A DNA stretch of 64,000 nt from Citrobacter sp. Cu233 (GCF_030332225.1 NZ_JAOWIF010000028.1:1-64000); one strand, 5' to 3'; shown: positions 15,464 through 24,314, numbered from the stretch's first letter. Translations and numbers: made by a program. The notes: a model not told the origin generated them from the letters alone.

Positions 15464-16949
15464 TAAGAACCTCCTTAATTCTTTTACCAATCCAGCGCAT
15501 AACCGGCACAGCCATACTGTTGCCGATCGCTTTGTAGCGCGGACCATCTTTCGCCAGTCGGTAGGCTTCTTCTGCAGTTATTTTTGAGTTGTGATGGCGC
15601 ACGTAAGCATATTCATCAGCAGTGATCTGCTTACGGTTATCACGGGGGATTAAAGTGTGGTTATCAGGGAAACCCTGCAGACGTTCACATTCGACAGGAG
15701 TAAGGCGGCGAACGGCCATATTTTTCATCACTGAAGGGGATAAATTCGATCCGCTACTGGCAGCAGTCAGAGTTGGGGATTGTTCTTCTGCCCAGCCAAT
15801 GCCACCCGCTTTTGCGCCCTGTCCAGCCTTGAAGGCATAGACAACAGCATTTTCCTGCCCGTGATTTCGTCCCAGCGTATGAGCAAAATTAATGTTTATG
15901 TCAGGGTCTTGTGTTCCGTGAATGGCATAGGTATCCAAATCTTCAGCCATGCTGTCATTTGATTTGGCAAGCAACGTTCTACTGACGTCTGAATAAGTGA
16001 CAGTGAGATCGGTTGCATCTTTGTGATCTCGCGCTTTAACAGTGGATGCGGTTTCATCATTAACATAATCACCAAATGCCCGCATACGAAAGACACCAAC
16101 GATTCCACCTCCGCGCTGGCTGAGCAATTCCTGGTTGCTTTGGCCTATGCCTCCGATGTTGTGTGACTGGTTGAGGGTTGGATGTGGATTATATTCCCCA
16201 TCCCAGTGGCTACCGTTAGTAATGCGATGCCCAGTATTTGCGGTAATGCCCTTCCCCGCTTTTCTGCGCGGCGGAGTATCCCGGCGCATGCCTTCGGACT
16301 CAAAAAGTATTTTTGCGGGATCGATATCCCCTCGAGCGCTTGCGATAACAAACACACGACGGCGTCGTTGGGCCACTCCGAAAAATTGAGCGTCGAGCAC
16401 TCGCCAGCAGACAGCCCTTTCTGGTCCCAGCACATAACCAGCGTTTGTCCATTTTTTCCCTGGTGATTCCAGTTCACAGCTTTCGCCGGCAAGCCCTGCA
16501 AGAAAACATCCGAAAGCGTTATCTCTGCTGCTGAGCACTCCGGGTACATTTTCCCAGACGACAATGACGGGGGGGAATCCCTGTTCTCTTCGTTTTTCAT
16601 CAATTGCGTTTACCAGTTCTACAAAAGCAAGGGTCAATTGCCCGCGTGAGTCCGTCAGGCCATTACGTAAACCAGCAATGCTGAATGCCTGGCATGGCGT
16701 ACCACCTACCAGAACATCTGGCGCTTCGATTGCTCCACACCGGATTGCAGCGGCGATTTTTGTCATGTCGCCCAGGTTTTTTACGTGTGGCCAGCGATGC
16801 GCCAGCACCGCAGACGGAAAATCAGGACCGTTTTTGTAATTGTGTTCAGGATCGAACTGAGAAAACCATGACGGTCGCCAGCCCAAAACTTCCCACGCCA
16901 CACTCGCAGCCTCAATGCCGCTACATACTAAACCGTAAGTAATGGTCAT
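15456..16949 (-). CDS. Phage DNA (cytosine-5) methyltransferase
   Basis: This 497-aa C5 methylase shows the family motifs in order: N-terminal SAM motif (YGLVCSGIEAASVAW), catalytic GGTPCQAFSIAG, VWENVPGVLSS, QRRRRVFVIA, a variable target-recognition region (about residues 230-400), then RRLTPVECERLQGFPDNHT and IGNSMAVPVMRWIG. It would methylate phage and host DNA at an unknown site, probably to resist host restriction. No restriction endonuclease is adjacent, so it is an orphan. Its start overlaps the Ref gene stop (16946-16949). Confidence 0.9.
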   Translation of the reverse strand: MTITYGLVCSGIEAASVAWEVLGWRPSWFSQFDPEHNYKNGPDFPSAVLAHRWPHVKNLGDMTKIAAAIRCGAIEAPDVLVGGTPCQAFSIAGLRNGLTDSRGQLTLAFVELVNAIDEKRREQGFPPVIVVWENVPGVLSSRDNAFGCFLAGLAGESCELESPGKKWTNAGYVLGPERAVCWRVLDAQFFGVAQRRRRVFVIASARGDIDPAKILFESEGMRRDTPPRRKAGKGITANTGHRITNGSHWDGEYNPHPTLNQSHNIGGIGQSNQELLSQRGGGIVGVFRMRAFGDYVNDETASTVKARDHKDATDLTVTYSDVSRTLLAKSNDSMAEDLDTYAIHGTQDPDININFAHTLGRNHGQENAVVYAFKAGQGAKAGGIGWAEEQSPTLTAASSGSNLSPSVMKNMAVRRLTPVECERLQGFPDNHTLIPRDNRKQITADEYAYVRHHNSKITAEEAYRLAKDGPRYKAIGNSMAVPVMRWIGKRIKEVLNA

Positions 16950-17248
16950 GCAGATTCCCCCAGTTCGTAGAGAAACTGCACCAGCAGATCTGTTTCAGTA
17001 CCGTAATTGTTTTCCCAGGACTGGCGGCCAGCATGAATGGCTATGCCGTGTCCGCCCTGGCGGTGATGGATTGGGCAAAGAGGAATAACTTTGAAATTGT
17101 CAGCGCGCTGGCCAACTCCCTGACCAGTTCGGATGTGATGTATCTCTGCAGGAGTTTCCCCCAGCTTCAGGTTTTTGCAGACAATACAGCCCATCCCAGC
17201 TACGCGGGAAAGATGAAGTTTTTCAGCTTTGGTCTTAGATCTGCTCAT
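16946..17248 (-). CDS. Ref-family recombination nuclease
   Basis: This 100-aa protein has an HNH-like zinc site: MGCIVCKNLKLG, EIHHIRTGQGVGQRAD, VIPLCPIHHRQGGHG and IHAGRQSWENNYGTE. This pattern is that of the RecA-dependent nuclease Ref first known from phage P1. It is shorter than P1 Ref because it lacks the N-terminal extension. It sits in the nin-like recombination block. ATG at 17248 is preferred (MSRSKTKAEK). Confidence 0.8.
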   Translation of the reverse strand: MSRSKTKAEKLHLSRVAGMGCIVCKNLKLGETPAEIHHIRTGQGVGQRADNFKVIPLCPIHHRQGGHGIAIHAGRQSWENNYGTETDLLVQFLYELGESA

Positions 17249-17393
17249 GCTGCACCACCAGCACAAACAGCGACACCGCTCACGAAGGAACGGCGTGAAT
17301 GGGGTAATTCAGTTTTATGCGCCATCGCGTTTTCCCGGTTGGCGCAGTGTTACTCAGCGGGCTGTTCAGACCCGTGTTTGAGTATAACCCAAC

Positions 17394-17576
17394 TTATCCT
17401 GCATCTGAAACAGGAAGACCAGCTTTCTTTCTGGCCTCTTCCAGTGCCCGCAAAGACGTAACAAATTCATCTTTACGTAAAGCGAATCCCCTCACCACAC
17501 TCCCCTTCACGAAATAAATCAGAACCGGGCCAGTGTGCTCCGGCAACCCTGGGATTAAATCATCCGGAATTTGCAT
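17394..17576 (-). CDS. Small phage protein, unknown
   Basis: This 60-aa protein begins MQIPDDLIPGLPEHTGPVLI and ends with a charged helix (LRALEEARKKAGL). ATG at 17576 has AGGGG upstream. It lies between the DinI homologue and the Ref gene on the same strand. Function unknown. Confidence 0.55.
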   Translation of the reverse strand: MQIPDDLIPGLPEHTGPVLIYFVKGSVVRGFALRKDEFVTSLRALEEARKKAGLPVSDAG

Positions 17577-17702
17577 GAGATGCCCCTTGAAAAGATTCCC
17601 ACACCTGAATAAACCTGAATTACCTGGCAATAATTGTGCGAGGCGATGCGGAAACTCGATTTAAAAAATGGCAGCAGGAGCTACCAGCTAAGGGGGCGTT
17701 AG

Positions 17703-17939
17703 TTAGTTAACAAACCACTCGTCTGCACTTTCCCAGGTATCCTGGAGGATTGATTCAATTTTCTTTTTGTCGTCCTTGTCACCGCCAAAAACACTTAACC
17801 CATCTGACCCGGCACGGCGGATTGTGAGCCTGCAATTGTCATAGTGATCGTTCAGGCGCTTAAGCAGCTCCTTCTCCAGTGCTGGTACCGCGCCTTTAGG
17901 AAGTTCTTTCATGCGATCAATGGTTAATTCAACTTTCAT
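17703..17939 (-). CDS. DinI-family SOS protein
   Basis: This 78-aa protein matches DinI: MKVELTIDRMKELPKGAVPA, an amphipathic helix, and the acidic C-terminal helix (ILQDTWESADEWFVN). DinI proteins bind RecA filaments and modulate co-protease activity, and so induction of phage repressors. A consensus LexA box lies just upstream, so it is part of the SOS response. ATG at 17939 is chosen over 17951 to match family length. Confidence 0.85.
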   Translation of the reverse strand: MKVELTIDRMKELPKGAVPALEKELLKRLNDHYDNCRLTIRRAGSDGLSVFGGDKDDKKKIESILQDTWESADEWFVN

Positions 17940-17957
17940 AATGGCCTCCATTGCAAA

Positions 17958-17977
17958 TACTGTGTTTTTATACAGTA
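17958..17977 (-). promoter_or_regulatory. LexA (SOS) box of the dinI-like gene
   Basis: TACTGTGTTTTTATACAGTA matches the LexA consensus (CTG, ten-base spacer, CAG, with flanking TA). It lies 18 bp upstream of the dinI-like start. Confidence 0.9.
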
Positions 17978-18040
17978 TACCTGTGCACGGAAATGATCAA
18001 CGCTTTAAGAGCACAAATTGTTAATTTCTTGTCAGTAGTA

Positions 18041-18067
18041 AAAAAAGAAAACCCGCCTGAGCGGGTT
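18041..18067 (-). terminator. Terminator at left border of the cargo island
   Basis: AACCCGC-TCAG-GCGGGTT on the minus strand is followed by TTCTTTTTTT. It belongs to the repeated border module and would stop leftward transcripts before the dinI-like gene. Confidence 0.75.
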
Positions 18068-18160
18068 GAATTAACAGTGTTTTATTAAGTCGCTATTTGT
18101 TTCTGCTGGCACAACCCCGAGAGATTCGCCCTCACTAACGCCTCATCAATGATCAACTGT
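18061..18160 (-). repeat. Border module copy A: degenerate gene end plus terminator
   Basis: On the minus strand this encodes a C-terminal fragment (IIDEALVRANLSGLCQQKQIAT then stop, lacking its N-terminus), followed by a terminator. Bases 18061-18114 align with 28073-28126 at roughly 45 of 54 positions, in the same orientation. A related peptide (EALVRANLPEVCQSKKIAA) is encoded at 28870-28960. The copies bracket the 10-kb cargo island. Confidence 0.7.
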
Positions 18161-18359
18161 GTGACCATGAGGTAAAGTGTTAACCAACTTTCATTCGCCT
18201 TTTTCAATCAGCAAAGGGCTGGTTAGTGCCAAAAGCTGACATTGCTCACATAATAGTCAAGTAGTCACTTTTCACCGCCCATCCAAGCTTGATAATTCTT
18301 ACCGTTCCCCTTATATCCAGACTGAGGAATAACCTCTGACAAGGCTAAGGAACACGATT

Positions 18360-18488
18360 ATGGGGCTTAAACCTGGTCCAAAACCAATTGCAAAATCAAC
18401 AGGAAAACCCGATCAACGCAGACGTGATAATAAGGATACACCTGGCAATACCCCAGGACTGAAACCAAGCAAATCAGCTGGGAAGTAA
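18360..18488 (+). CDS. Small basic protein, 42 aa
   Basis: ATG at 18360 follows AAGGA. The peptide is Lys/Arg/Pro/Gly-rich with internal near-repeats (LKPGPKPIAKSTGKP and LKPSKSAGK), suggesting a disordered nucleic-acid-binding tail. An 11-bp perfect hairpin follows seven bases after the stop. The clean ribosome site and hairpin support a real gene; function unknown. Confidence 0.5.
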   Translation: MGLKPGPKPIAKSTGKPDQRRRDNKDTPGNTPGLKPSKSAGK

Positions 18489-18494
18489 TCGTTC

Positions 18495-18523
18495 AAGGGT
18501 ATGGAGAATTCATCCATACCCTT
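18495..18523 (+). terminator. 11-bp perfect hairpin after the 42-aa ORF
   Basis: AAGGGTATGGA and TCCATACCCTT flank a 7-base loop. No U-tract follows, so it may be an RNA-stability or protein-binding element rather than a classical terminator. Confidence 0.45.
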
Positions 18524-18748
18524 AACTCGTCAAATCTGTCTGCTTTAGCCCGCTTAGTGCCAGAAGCGGACGCCTGAATATATAAAACCATCTCTTTTTA
18601 TCTATAAAACATTAGTTAAACGCAAATTGAATGAATAGAGAGTGGCTTGCAATGTGGTTTTGGTAAGCTATTCATTTGATCCATAGAAATAGATTAATAT
18701 TAGTATTAATTTTAATAGTGTTTACGCGGTGGAAATGGTAGATTCGAT

Positions 18749-20455
18749 ATGACGTGTTTTTTCATACTTACCCCACATATTGAGAATGAACAGGCCATGG
18801 TAACTTATAAACAGGACGTTAAAGAAAAAAGCCGTATTGAAATATGGACAAAAGCAATCAAGAAACTGACTATTGATAGAGATAATCAGCGTATATTGAA
18901 ACCTAACTATATCAGAAGGTTATGGGATTATGCATTTGATGAAATACTTCCAAACAAGGAGCCAGATGAAAGCATCATCGATTCATGGACCATTTTTTCG
19001 AATAGTATGTATGAATCAAAACAACCACAACAATTAAAGATTGCTTATTTTTGCGGCCCCGAACCAGAAAATGATTTAGAAGTAATGATCAGCCTCGGTG
19101 TTCAAATTTCAAATGTATGGGCTATTGAGTCTGATAAAAAAATGTATTCTGCTGCACTCTTGAGCGCTCGAGATAAATTCCCGACATTAAAGATATTTAA
19201 TGGTAATATTTCTGATCTCATAAAAATAACATCATTTAAATTTGATATTATTTATCTTGACTTTACAGCACCTTTATTTAGTAAAGAATCTAAACCGATA
19301 CTTACCATAAATGCTATATTTGAAAGCAACTCATTCAGTGACTTAGGGATTCTTGTTGTAAATAGTGCATTACCTGATAAAACAGAAGAGAATATTGAAT
19401 TTTTGTCATCATACTTCAGAAGTCATGCTTTTCTTGAAAAATCCATTTTTTCAGGTGAAAGTAAAGACTCTCGTTTTATAGAAGGTGCCGATTTTCATGG
19501 GTATGGCGATGAGGATGAAGATGAAGATGAAGATGAAGATGAAGATGAAGATGAAGATGAAGATGAAGATGAAGAATACAATAAAACCTTCAAACACTTA
19601 ATCGAATCAAATTTTGAATTTGCTTACAGTGCCTTTTCAACCAACTATCCAACCATAGCTGCAAGCTATATTTCTCCCATGTTGAGAGTTGGAGGTAACA
19701 CAGCCTTAAAGCGAATGTTTCTGAAAATGGATGATAAAGAAATTCAGCTTGCCCTTGAAAAAATGGTCACAATATCAGACTGCGAAATTTTAGATGATAA
19801 TGAAAATGCCGCAGAGATGTTTTCTGGTGGAGAAGTCTTCGAAAGTCACGAGGAATTTCCGATATGGAATTTTATATTACGCCTTAAGGATTCGAAAAGC
19901 GAGCTAGGTAAATACTGGTATCAGCAATTGTCGAAAAACAAACCGTCATATTTATATAGTATTCAATTATACGACTTACTCCGTAATGCTCAAAACTACT
20001 ATCAAAGCACACTATCTAAAGATGTATCTAAGTCAATAAATGAGATAATTTCATCCCTACCGGATAAGCATGGCGGTATTTTTTGTGATGTTCCCTTGCC
20101 ACATCTTTGGATTGAACTTGCCCTAAACCATTTAGGCAATGCATATCATGTAAATACGGATGCTCATTGGAGAGCTAAATATAGAGCTAAAAGTAGAAGC
20201 ATGTACCTTGACCTGTTTGTCTTTGATAATTGCCGAGCTCTTTATGACTGGCTTCCCATGATAAATTTATATGGCAAGGATATGGCAACGATTGAAAGAC
20301 AAATTATTGTGAGAGCTTGCATGGATGCCATAACTAAGCAAAACCATTATTCATCGTTCTTTAGCTATTATGGAGCCAACTTAATTGGCGTTGGAACAAA
20401 AAGATGGTCAGATTTTGGTAAACTTGATGAACGACATGACCTAAATGTTGAATAG
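18749..20455 (+). CDS. 568-aa cargo protein with methyltransferase-like domain and Asp-Glu repeat
   Basis: I do not recognise this as a named family. Residues about 95-200 look like a Rossmann/class I methyltransferase core: LKIAYFCGPEPENDLEVM (motif I-like), VWAIESD (acidic end of strand 2), FNGNISDL and FDIIYLDFTAPLF (motif IV-like). Next comes a run of eleven Asp-Glu pairs (residues 254-276), then a largely helical 290-residue C-terminal region with several Trp/Tyr-rich segments (ALYDWLPMINLYG). No signal peptide or membrane helix. The gene is strongly AT-rich, on the opposite strand to the phage operon, with its own hairpin terminator, as expected for a moron expressed in the lysogen. Anti-phage defence is a plausible but unproven role. 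ATG at 18797 is an alternative start. Confidence 0.75.
   Translation: MTCFFILTPHIENEQAMVTYKQDVKEKSRIEIWTKAIKKLTIDRDNQRILKPNYIRRLWDYAFDEILPNKEPDESIIDSWTIFSNSMYESKQPQQLKIAYFCGPEPENDLEVMISLGVQISNVWAIESDKKMYSAALLSARDKFPTLKIFNGNISDLIKITSFKFDIIYLDFTAPLFSKESKPILTINAIFESNSFSDLGILVVNSALPDKTEENIEFLSSYFRSHAFLEKSIFSGESKDSRFIEGADFHGYGDEDEDEDEDEDEDEDEDEDEDEEYNKTFKHLIESNFEFAYSAFSTNYPTIAASYISPMLRVGGNTALKRMFLKMDDKEIQLALEKMVTISDCEILDDNENAAEMFSGGEVFESHEEFPIWNFILRLKDSKSELGKYWYQQLSKNKPSYLYSIQLYDLLRNAQNYYQSTLSKDVSKSINEIISSLPDKHGGIFCDVPLPHLWIELALNHLGNAYHVNTDAHWRAKYRAKSRSMYLDLFVFDNCRALYDWLPMINLYGKDMATIERQIIVRACMDAITKQNHYSSFFSYYGANLIGVGTKRWSDFGKLDERHDLNVE
19514..19573 (+). repeat. Ten perfect GATGAA hexamers within the 568-aa gene
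   Basis: Ten uninterrupted GATGAA units, preceded by GATGAG, encode the Asp-Glu run. As a 6-bp unit, slippage would change length by two residues without breaking the frame. Confidence 0.95.
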
Positions 20456-20473
20456 CTTCGCTTAGCGAAGTTT
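20456..20473 (+). terminator. Short hairpin directly after the 568-aa gene
   Basis: CTTCGC-TTA-GCGAAG starts right after the stop codon and is followed by TTTC. A weak terminator is likely. Confidence 0.5.
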
Positions 20474-20476
20474 CAT

Positions 20477-20502
20477 AGTCCGCTTCTCGCTCACAGCGGA
20501 CC
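20477..20502 (+). repeat. 26-bp palindromic repeat, copy 1
   Basis: It contains GTCCGCT...AGCGGAC inverted arms and matches 27415-27440 at 23 of 26 positions in the same orientation. The two bracket the membrane protein, efflux operon and DUF6602 gene. Confidence 0.7.
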
Positions 20503-20656
20503 TTCAGCAGCCCATAGCTGTTTGCTATGTACCGAAATCGGACATAAAAAGCATCTTGGTGAATAATATCCATGATGCTTCTCTGTATACATTTCTCACG
20601 ATATCTAACTGAAGATGATTTCTTTTTTTACCATTTCGAAATGATATGTTGTGAGA

Positions 20657-21175
20657 TCACTTTATCCCATAGTTAATTTCTAAGGCCATGGATGATACGA
20701 AATTATCTTGTTTATCTTTGGGTTTTGTCCACCATGGACCTGGATTTTCATCAAAATCCTTAAGTGCTTGTTGAGTTTTAGGACCAAAATAAATGCTTGA
20801 GAGATAAATAATACTCTGAAACTCGCCTTGAGCATCAGTTAATTTATCAACAACTAGTTGTTCAACTTTTCCTTTTTTTATCATGTCAAGGTGCTCATTC
20901 CAAATATCTTGCAAACCCGGAGATTTACCAAAAATCTTAGCAGCTCTATCAATGAGGATAATTCTCTGTTCAATTATTTTATTCTGGTATTCATAAAGAC
21001 GAGATTCTTTTTCGTTAACAGAATTCTGGTAATTTGTAATAAGCACTCCTCCTAAAGTCCCTAATATCCCAAGAAACGTTAATGCAAGCGGAAGGATGAT
21101 ATCTTTAAAATACATTCCTCTCCGTCTATTTCGCGTGCTATTTTTTCTAGAGTTATAAATATTCATATTTACCAC
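20657..21175 (-). CDS. Single-pass membrane protein, unknown
   Basis: This protein of up to 172 aa has a basic N-terminus (RKNSTRNRRRGMYF), one transmembrane helix (DIILPLALTFLGILGTLGG), then a Glu/Lys-rich coiled-coil-like region and a C-terminal domain ending SSMALEINYGIK. The AT-rich composition matches the 568-aa gene, to which it is convergent. No family recognised. Starts at 21175, 21166 and 21115 are possible; the last puts the helix next to the start. Confidence 0.6.
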   Translation of the reverse strand: MVNMNIYNSRKNSTRNRRRGMYFKDIILPLALTFLGILGTLGGVLITNYQNSVNEKESRLYEYQNKIIEQRIILIDRAAKIFGKSPGLQDIWNEHLDMIKKGKVEQLVVDKLTDAQGEFQSIIYLSSIYFGPKTQQALKDFDENPGPWWTKPKDKQDNFVSSMALEINYGIK

Positions 21176-21402
21176 CTTTGCTGGCTTAAGTTTAAAAATA
21201 AAAAAACTGATATGATTTTAATTAAAGCATTTTACCACCGTACTTGGCAGAAGATTTAATCGTTATTGGCAATGATATTTTACAATAATACCAAAACTAT
21301 TTAGATTTTTCTGCAATATCCTCTCCTCACTGTGAGTTCAACTCAGTAAGCTTGCCCGCATCTTGCCCATGCCTAAATCAAGAGCCTCACACTTTATCAA
21401 GT

Positions 21403-22197
21403 CTATGAATCAGCCGTTTTGCGAACAGAAAAATAGTGCGCTGGCGTACTGCCCATGGTTTTTCTGAACATGGTGATAAATGCGTTAACCGACTCATACC
21501 CCAGGTTTGCTGCCACATTTTGTACTGACACCCCACTTGCCAGCTCCCGCAGGGCAATAATCAAGTGCAGTTGCTGACGCCAGCGACCGAAGGTCAGACC
21601 GGTTTCACGCAGCATTAAGCGCGCTAACGAGCGTTCGCTGAGTGCCAGTCGCTTTGCCCAGACTTTGAATGTGCTCCGGTCGTCTGGATTGCTGACTAAC
21701 GCATCGGCCATAGCACGAATTTTAGGGTTCGCAGAGACCGGCAGGCTCAATTTCTGCTGTGGCATGGTCACGAGTTCATCAAGTGTCACTCTGGTTAGCC
21801 TGCCAACATGACTCTGTGGTGCGTAATCAACGCCTTCATTCGTTAAACGATCAACTAACTCTTTAATCAGTGGTGAAATGGCCAGCGTGCAGCATTTTTC
21901 CGGCAATGCGGCAGTGCCAGGTTCAATAAACAGATAGTTAAGGTGCGCATTCCAGGTCGCTTTGGCGCTATGAGGAACGCCGCCGGGGATCCACACCGCG
22001 CAATCGGGTGGCACAATCCAGATATCGTTTTCCGCACGACAAATTACCGCCCCATACAGAGCAATAATCAACTGCCCTTTACGGTGCGAATGAACCGGAA
22101 CTTCGGCTGCGTAATCGACGAAATCGATATGACGAGCGACTGCCGGGCTCGACGTGCTGTCGGGATCAAACAAGGTATTGGCAAGTCGGGATGTCAT
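21403..22197 (-). CDS. AraC-family regulator divergent from the efflux operon
   Basis: This 264-aa protein has an N-terminal cupin-like sensor (VPVHSHRKGQLIIALYG, DCAVWIPGGVPHSA) and a C-terminal double helix-turn-helix: LALSERSLARLMLRETGLTF, then VQNVAANLGYESVNAFITMF and RKTMGSTPAHYF. It belongs to the AraC subgroup regulating small-molecule efflux or catabolism. It is divergent from the FUSC gene with about 80 bp between the starts, so it probably controls that operon and itself. Composition is chromosome-like, unlike the AT-rich genes on either side. Confidence 0.85.
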   Translation of the reverse strand: MTSRLANTLFDPDSTSSPAVARHIDFVDYAAEVPVHSHRKGQLIIALYGAVICRAENDIWIVPPDCAVWIPGGVPHSAKATWNAHLNYLFIEPGTAALPEKCCTLAISPLIKELVDRLTNEGVDYAPQSHVGRLTRVTLDELVTMPQQKLSLPVSANPKIRAMADALVSNPDDRSTFKVWAKRLALSERSLARLMLRETGLTFGRWRQQLHLIIALRELASGVSVQNVAANLGYESVNAFITMFRKTMGSTPAHYFSVRKTADS

Positions 22198-22274
22198 GTT
22201 ATTGGCAACATTTAGGTATTTTTTGACAGAATAGAGTATTTAGTGACGTGTGCAAACCGGGAATAATTCTCGGC

Positions 22275-24314
22275 ATGAATACAATCATCCCCCAACACGT
22301 CCCTTTTTGGCACGCGATACGCCGCTGGTCAGGCAGCATAATCACTCCCATGCTACTGAGTGACGCCCATGCCCTGCTCTATTCCCTCAGGAGTTTTGCC
22401 GCTGCGATGCTCGCCTATTATATCGCCCTATCGATTGGCCTGGAACGGCCCTCCTGGGCCATCATCACCGTCTATATTGTTTCGCAAACCTCTGTGGGCG
22501 CTTCGCTGAGCCGGTGTCTCTATCGCCTGGTCGGCACCGTGGCGGGCGCAGGGGCAACGGTATTGATCGTGCCTACGTTTGTGAATATGCCGATTGTATG
22601 CAGCGTGATGCTGACAGGCTGGATAGCCTTCTGCCTCTGGTTATCCCTTCTTGACCGTACTCCCCGCGCCTATGCCTTTGTACTGGCCGGTTACACCGCA
22701 AGCCTGATTGGCTTTCCCGCCGTATCCGACCCAGGCTCGGTGTTTAACATTGCTATCATCCGGGTGCAGGAGATAACGATCGGTATCGTCTGCGCCGCGC
22801 TGATCCACCGGTACATTCTGCCAAGTCGGATATCAGGCCTGTTCAACAGCAAATTGACGCAGACGCTACACGCGGCACGACAGCATGTTGCCGATACTCT
22901 GGCGGGCAAGTCTGATAAGGTTTCAGCCCCCTTGCAACTCGCGCTTGCACTGCAATTCCTGCAGGGCATCAGCCACCACATCCCGTATGATTTTGCCCTT
23001 TCAGTTCCGGCCCGACAGGCCAGAAAAGCACTCCATGACAGGCTGGCACGATTAGCCATCGTGAACGGCGAATTACGCGATCGCTTGCAGGTGATCGCGG
23101 ATATGCCCGCCGATATACAGACGCTGCTGAATGATGTCCAGGCCTGGCTCACCTGCGACAATGTCGGGAAACACAAAAGTACTGCTGAAGCCCTACAAAA
23201 ACGTAGCACCCGGTTACTACAGAAGCGTGCGGTGCAATCACTGACCTTTGAGGACGCGCTGGGGGTGAACTTCTTAGGCTACATAGCGGAGTTGATTAGT
23301 CTTATTCACCAGTGTGAGCGCCTTTCGCAGGCTATATTTCACGCGGAACCCGGGACCATACGGGCGGAAGATAGCGCGGCGAAAGGATATATTTTTCATC
23401 GCGATCCCCTGAGTGCAATCCGGACGGCACTGGGCGCGTTTGCCATCATCCTGAGCGGCTGTCTGATATGGATCGACTCAGCATGGTCAGATGGCGGTAC
23501 AGCGGTTTCCATTCTTGGGGTTTGTTGCACTCTGTTTGGAAGTTTCGACACGCCTGCACCCCATATTGTGAAATACATTATCGGCTCCTTCTGGGGCGTA
23601 TTGATAAGTCTCATCTATAGTTTTGCCCTGCTTCCCCAGGTCAGCGATTTTCCCGTACTGGTTGCCGTGCTTGCTCCGGTCTACCTGCTTGCCGGGTCAC
23701 TCCAGGCACGGCCGCCCACCACGTTTATGGCGATGGGAATAACGTTGACGCTACCTGTATTGTGCGAGTTGGGTGCACATTACAGCGGCAACTTCGCCGA
23801 TGCGGCTAACACCGCCATCGCGCTATTTTTCGCGACCGGTTTTGCGGTCTTTAGCATGAGCCTGCTGCAAACCGTGCAAGCCGACGCGGCGATAAACCGC
23901 CTGCTGAAACTTTGTCAGCGTGATATCCGCCGGAGCGTGAACGGCGTATTTAAAGGAGATGAAACGCACTGGACCAATCTGATGATTGATCGAGCTGCCT
24001 TGCTGCTGCCACGCATACCGCGTAGCAGGCCATCATCCGCTCGGGCACTTGTTCACCTGATGCACTTTCTGCGCATTGGCCTCGGTGTGATGCATCTTCG
24101 CCGCTGCGACATGCCCTCAGGCTGTGGCATCAACGCCATCCTTTATAACCTTACCCGCTCTACGGAGACTGAAGCCTTGCGCGAGCGCATCGCGGAGATA
24201 ACCGTTCAATACTTGCCCGCCACTGATAAACCATCGCGCCAGTTAGTCGACAAACTGGTTGATTTGCACTGCGCGTTACGAACGCAGGACGAGGGATCCA
24301 CAAATGATAAATGA
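22275..24314 (+). CDS. FUSC-family inner-membrane efflux component (YdhK/AaeB-like)
   Basis: This 679-aa protein has two blocks of hydrophobic helices, N-terminal (about residues 25-180: LRSFAAAMLAYYIALSIGLE, PSWAIITVYIVSQ) and central (about 370-540: ALGAFAIILSGCLIWIDSAW), separated and followed by soluble helical domains. This is the layout of fusaric-acid/aromatic-acid exporters YdhK, AaeB and YccS. It is the first gene of a three-gene operon. ATG at 22275 is taken over an ATG at 22248 because it gives the usual family N-terminus. No substrate can be read from sequence. Confidence 0.88.
   Translation: MNTIIPQHVPFWHAIRRWSGSIITPMLLSDAHALLYSLRSFAAAMLAYYIALSIGLERPSWAIITVYIVSQTSVGASLSRCLYRLVGTVAGAGATVLIVPTFVNMPIVCSVMLTGWIAFCLWLSLLDRTPRAYAFVLAGYTASLIGFPAVSDPGSVFNIAIIRVQEITIGIVCAALIHRYILPSRISGLFNSKLTQTLHAARQHVADTLAGKSDKVSAPLQLALALQFLQGISHHIPYDFALSVPARQARKALHDRLARLAIVNGELRDRLQVIADMPADIQTLLNDVQAWLTCDNVGKHKSTAEALQKRSTRLLQKRAVQSLTFEDALGVNFLGYIAELISLIHQCERLSQAIFHAEPGTIRAEDSAAKGYIFHRDPLSAIRTALGAFAIILSGCLIWIDSAWSDGGTAVSILGVCCTLFGSFDTPAPHIVKYIIGSFWGVLISLIYSFALLPQVSDFPVLVAVLAPVYLLAGSLQARPPTTFMAMGITLTLPVLCELGAHYSGNFADAANTAIALFFATGFAVFSMSLLQTVQADAAINRLLKLCQRDIRRSVNGVFKGDETHWTNLMIDRAALLLPRIPRSRPSSARALVHLMHFLRIGLGVMHLRRCDMPSGCGINAILYNLTRSTETEALRERIAEITVQYLPATDKPSRQLVDKLVDLHCALRTQDEGSTNDK

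Larger units (their letters stand above)
18161..18748. other. Mostly non-coding start of the cargo island
   Basis: Apart from the 42-codon ORF at 18360-18488 and its hairpin, I see no gene. Bases 18550-18570 hold a short inverted repeat (CCGCTT/AAGCGG), part of which (AGTGCCAGAAGCGGA) recurs at 25600-25614. The last 150 bases are AT-rich and probably contain the promoter of the 568-aa gene. Confidence 0.5.

Noticed and set aside
15456-16949. Restriction-modification system around the cytosine methylase
   Set aside because: Neighbours are Ref and RusA recombination nucleases; no restriction enzyme gene is present, so it is an orphan methylase.
19514-19573. Tandem repeats suggesting a CRISPR array
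   Set aside because: Six-base units without spacers inside a coding frame are a microsatellite.
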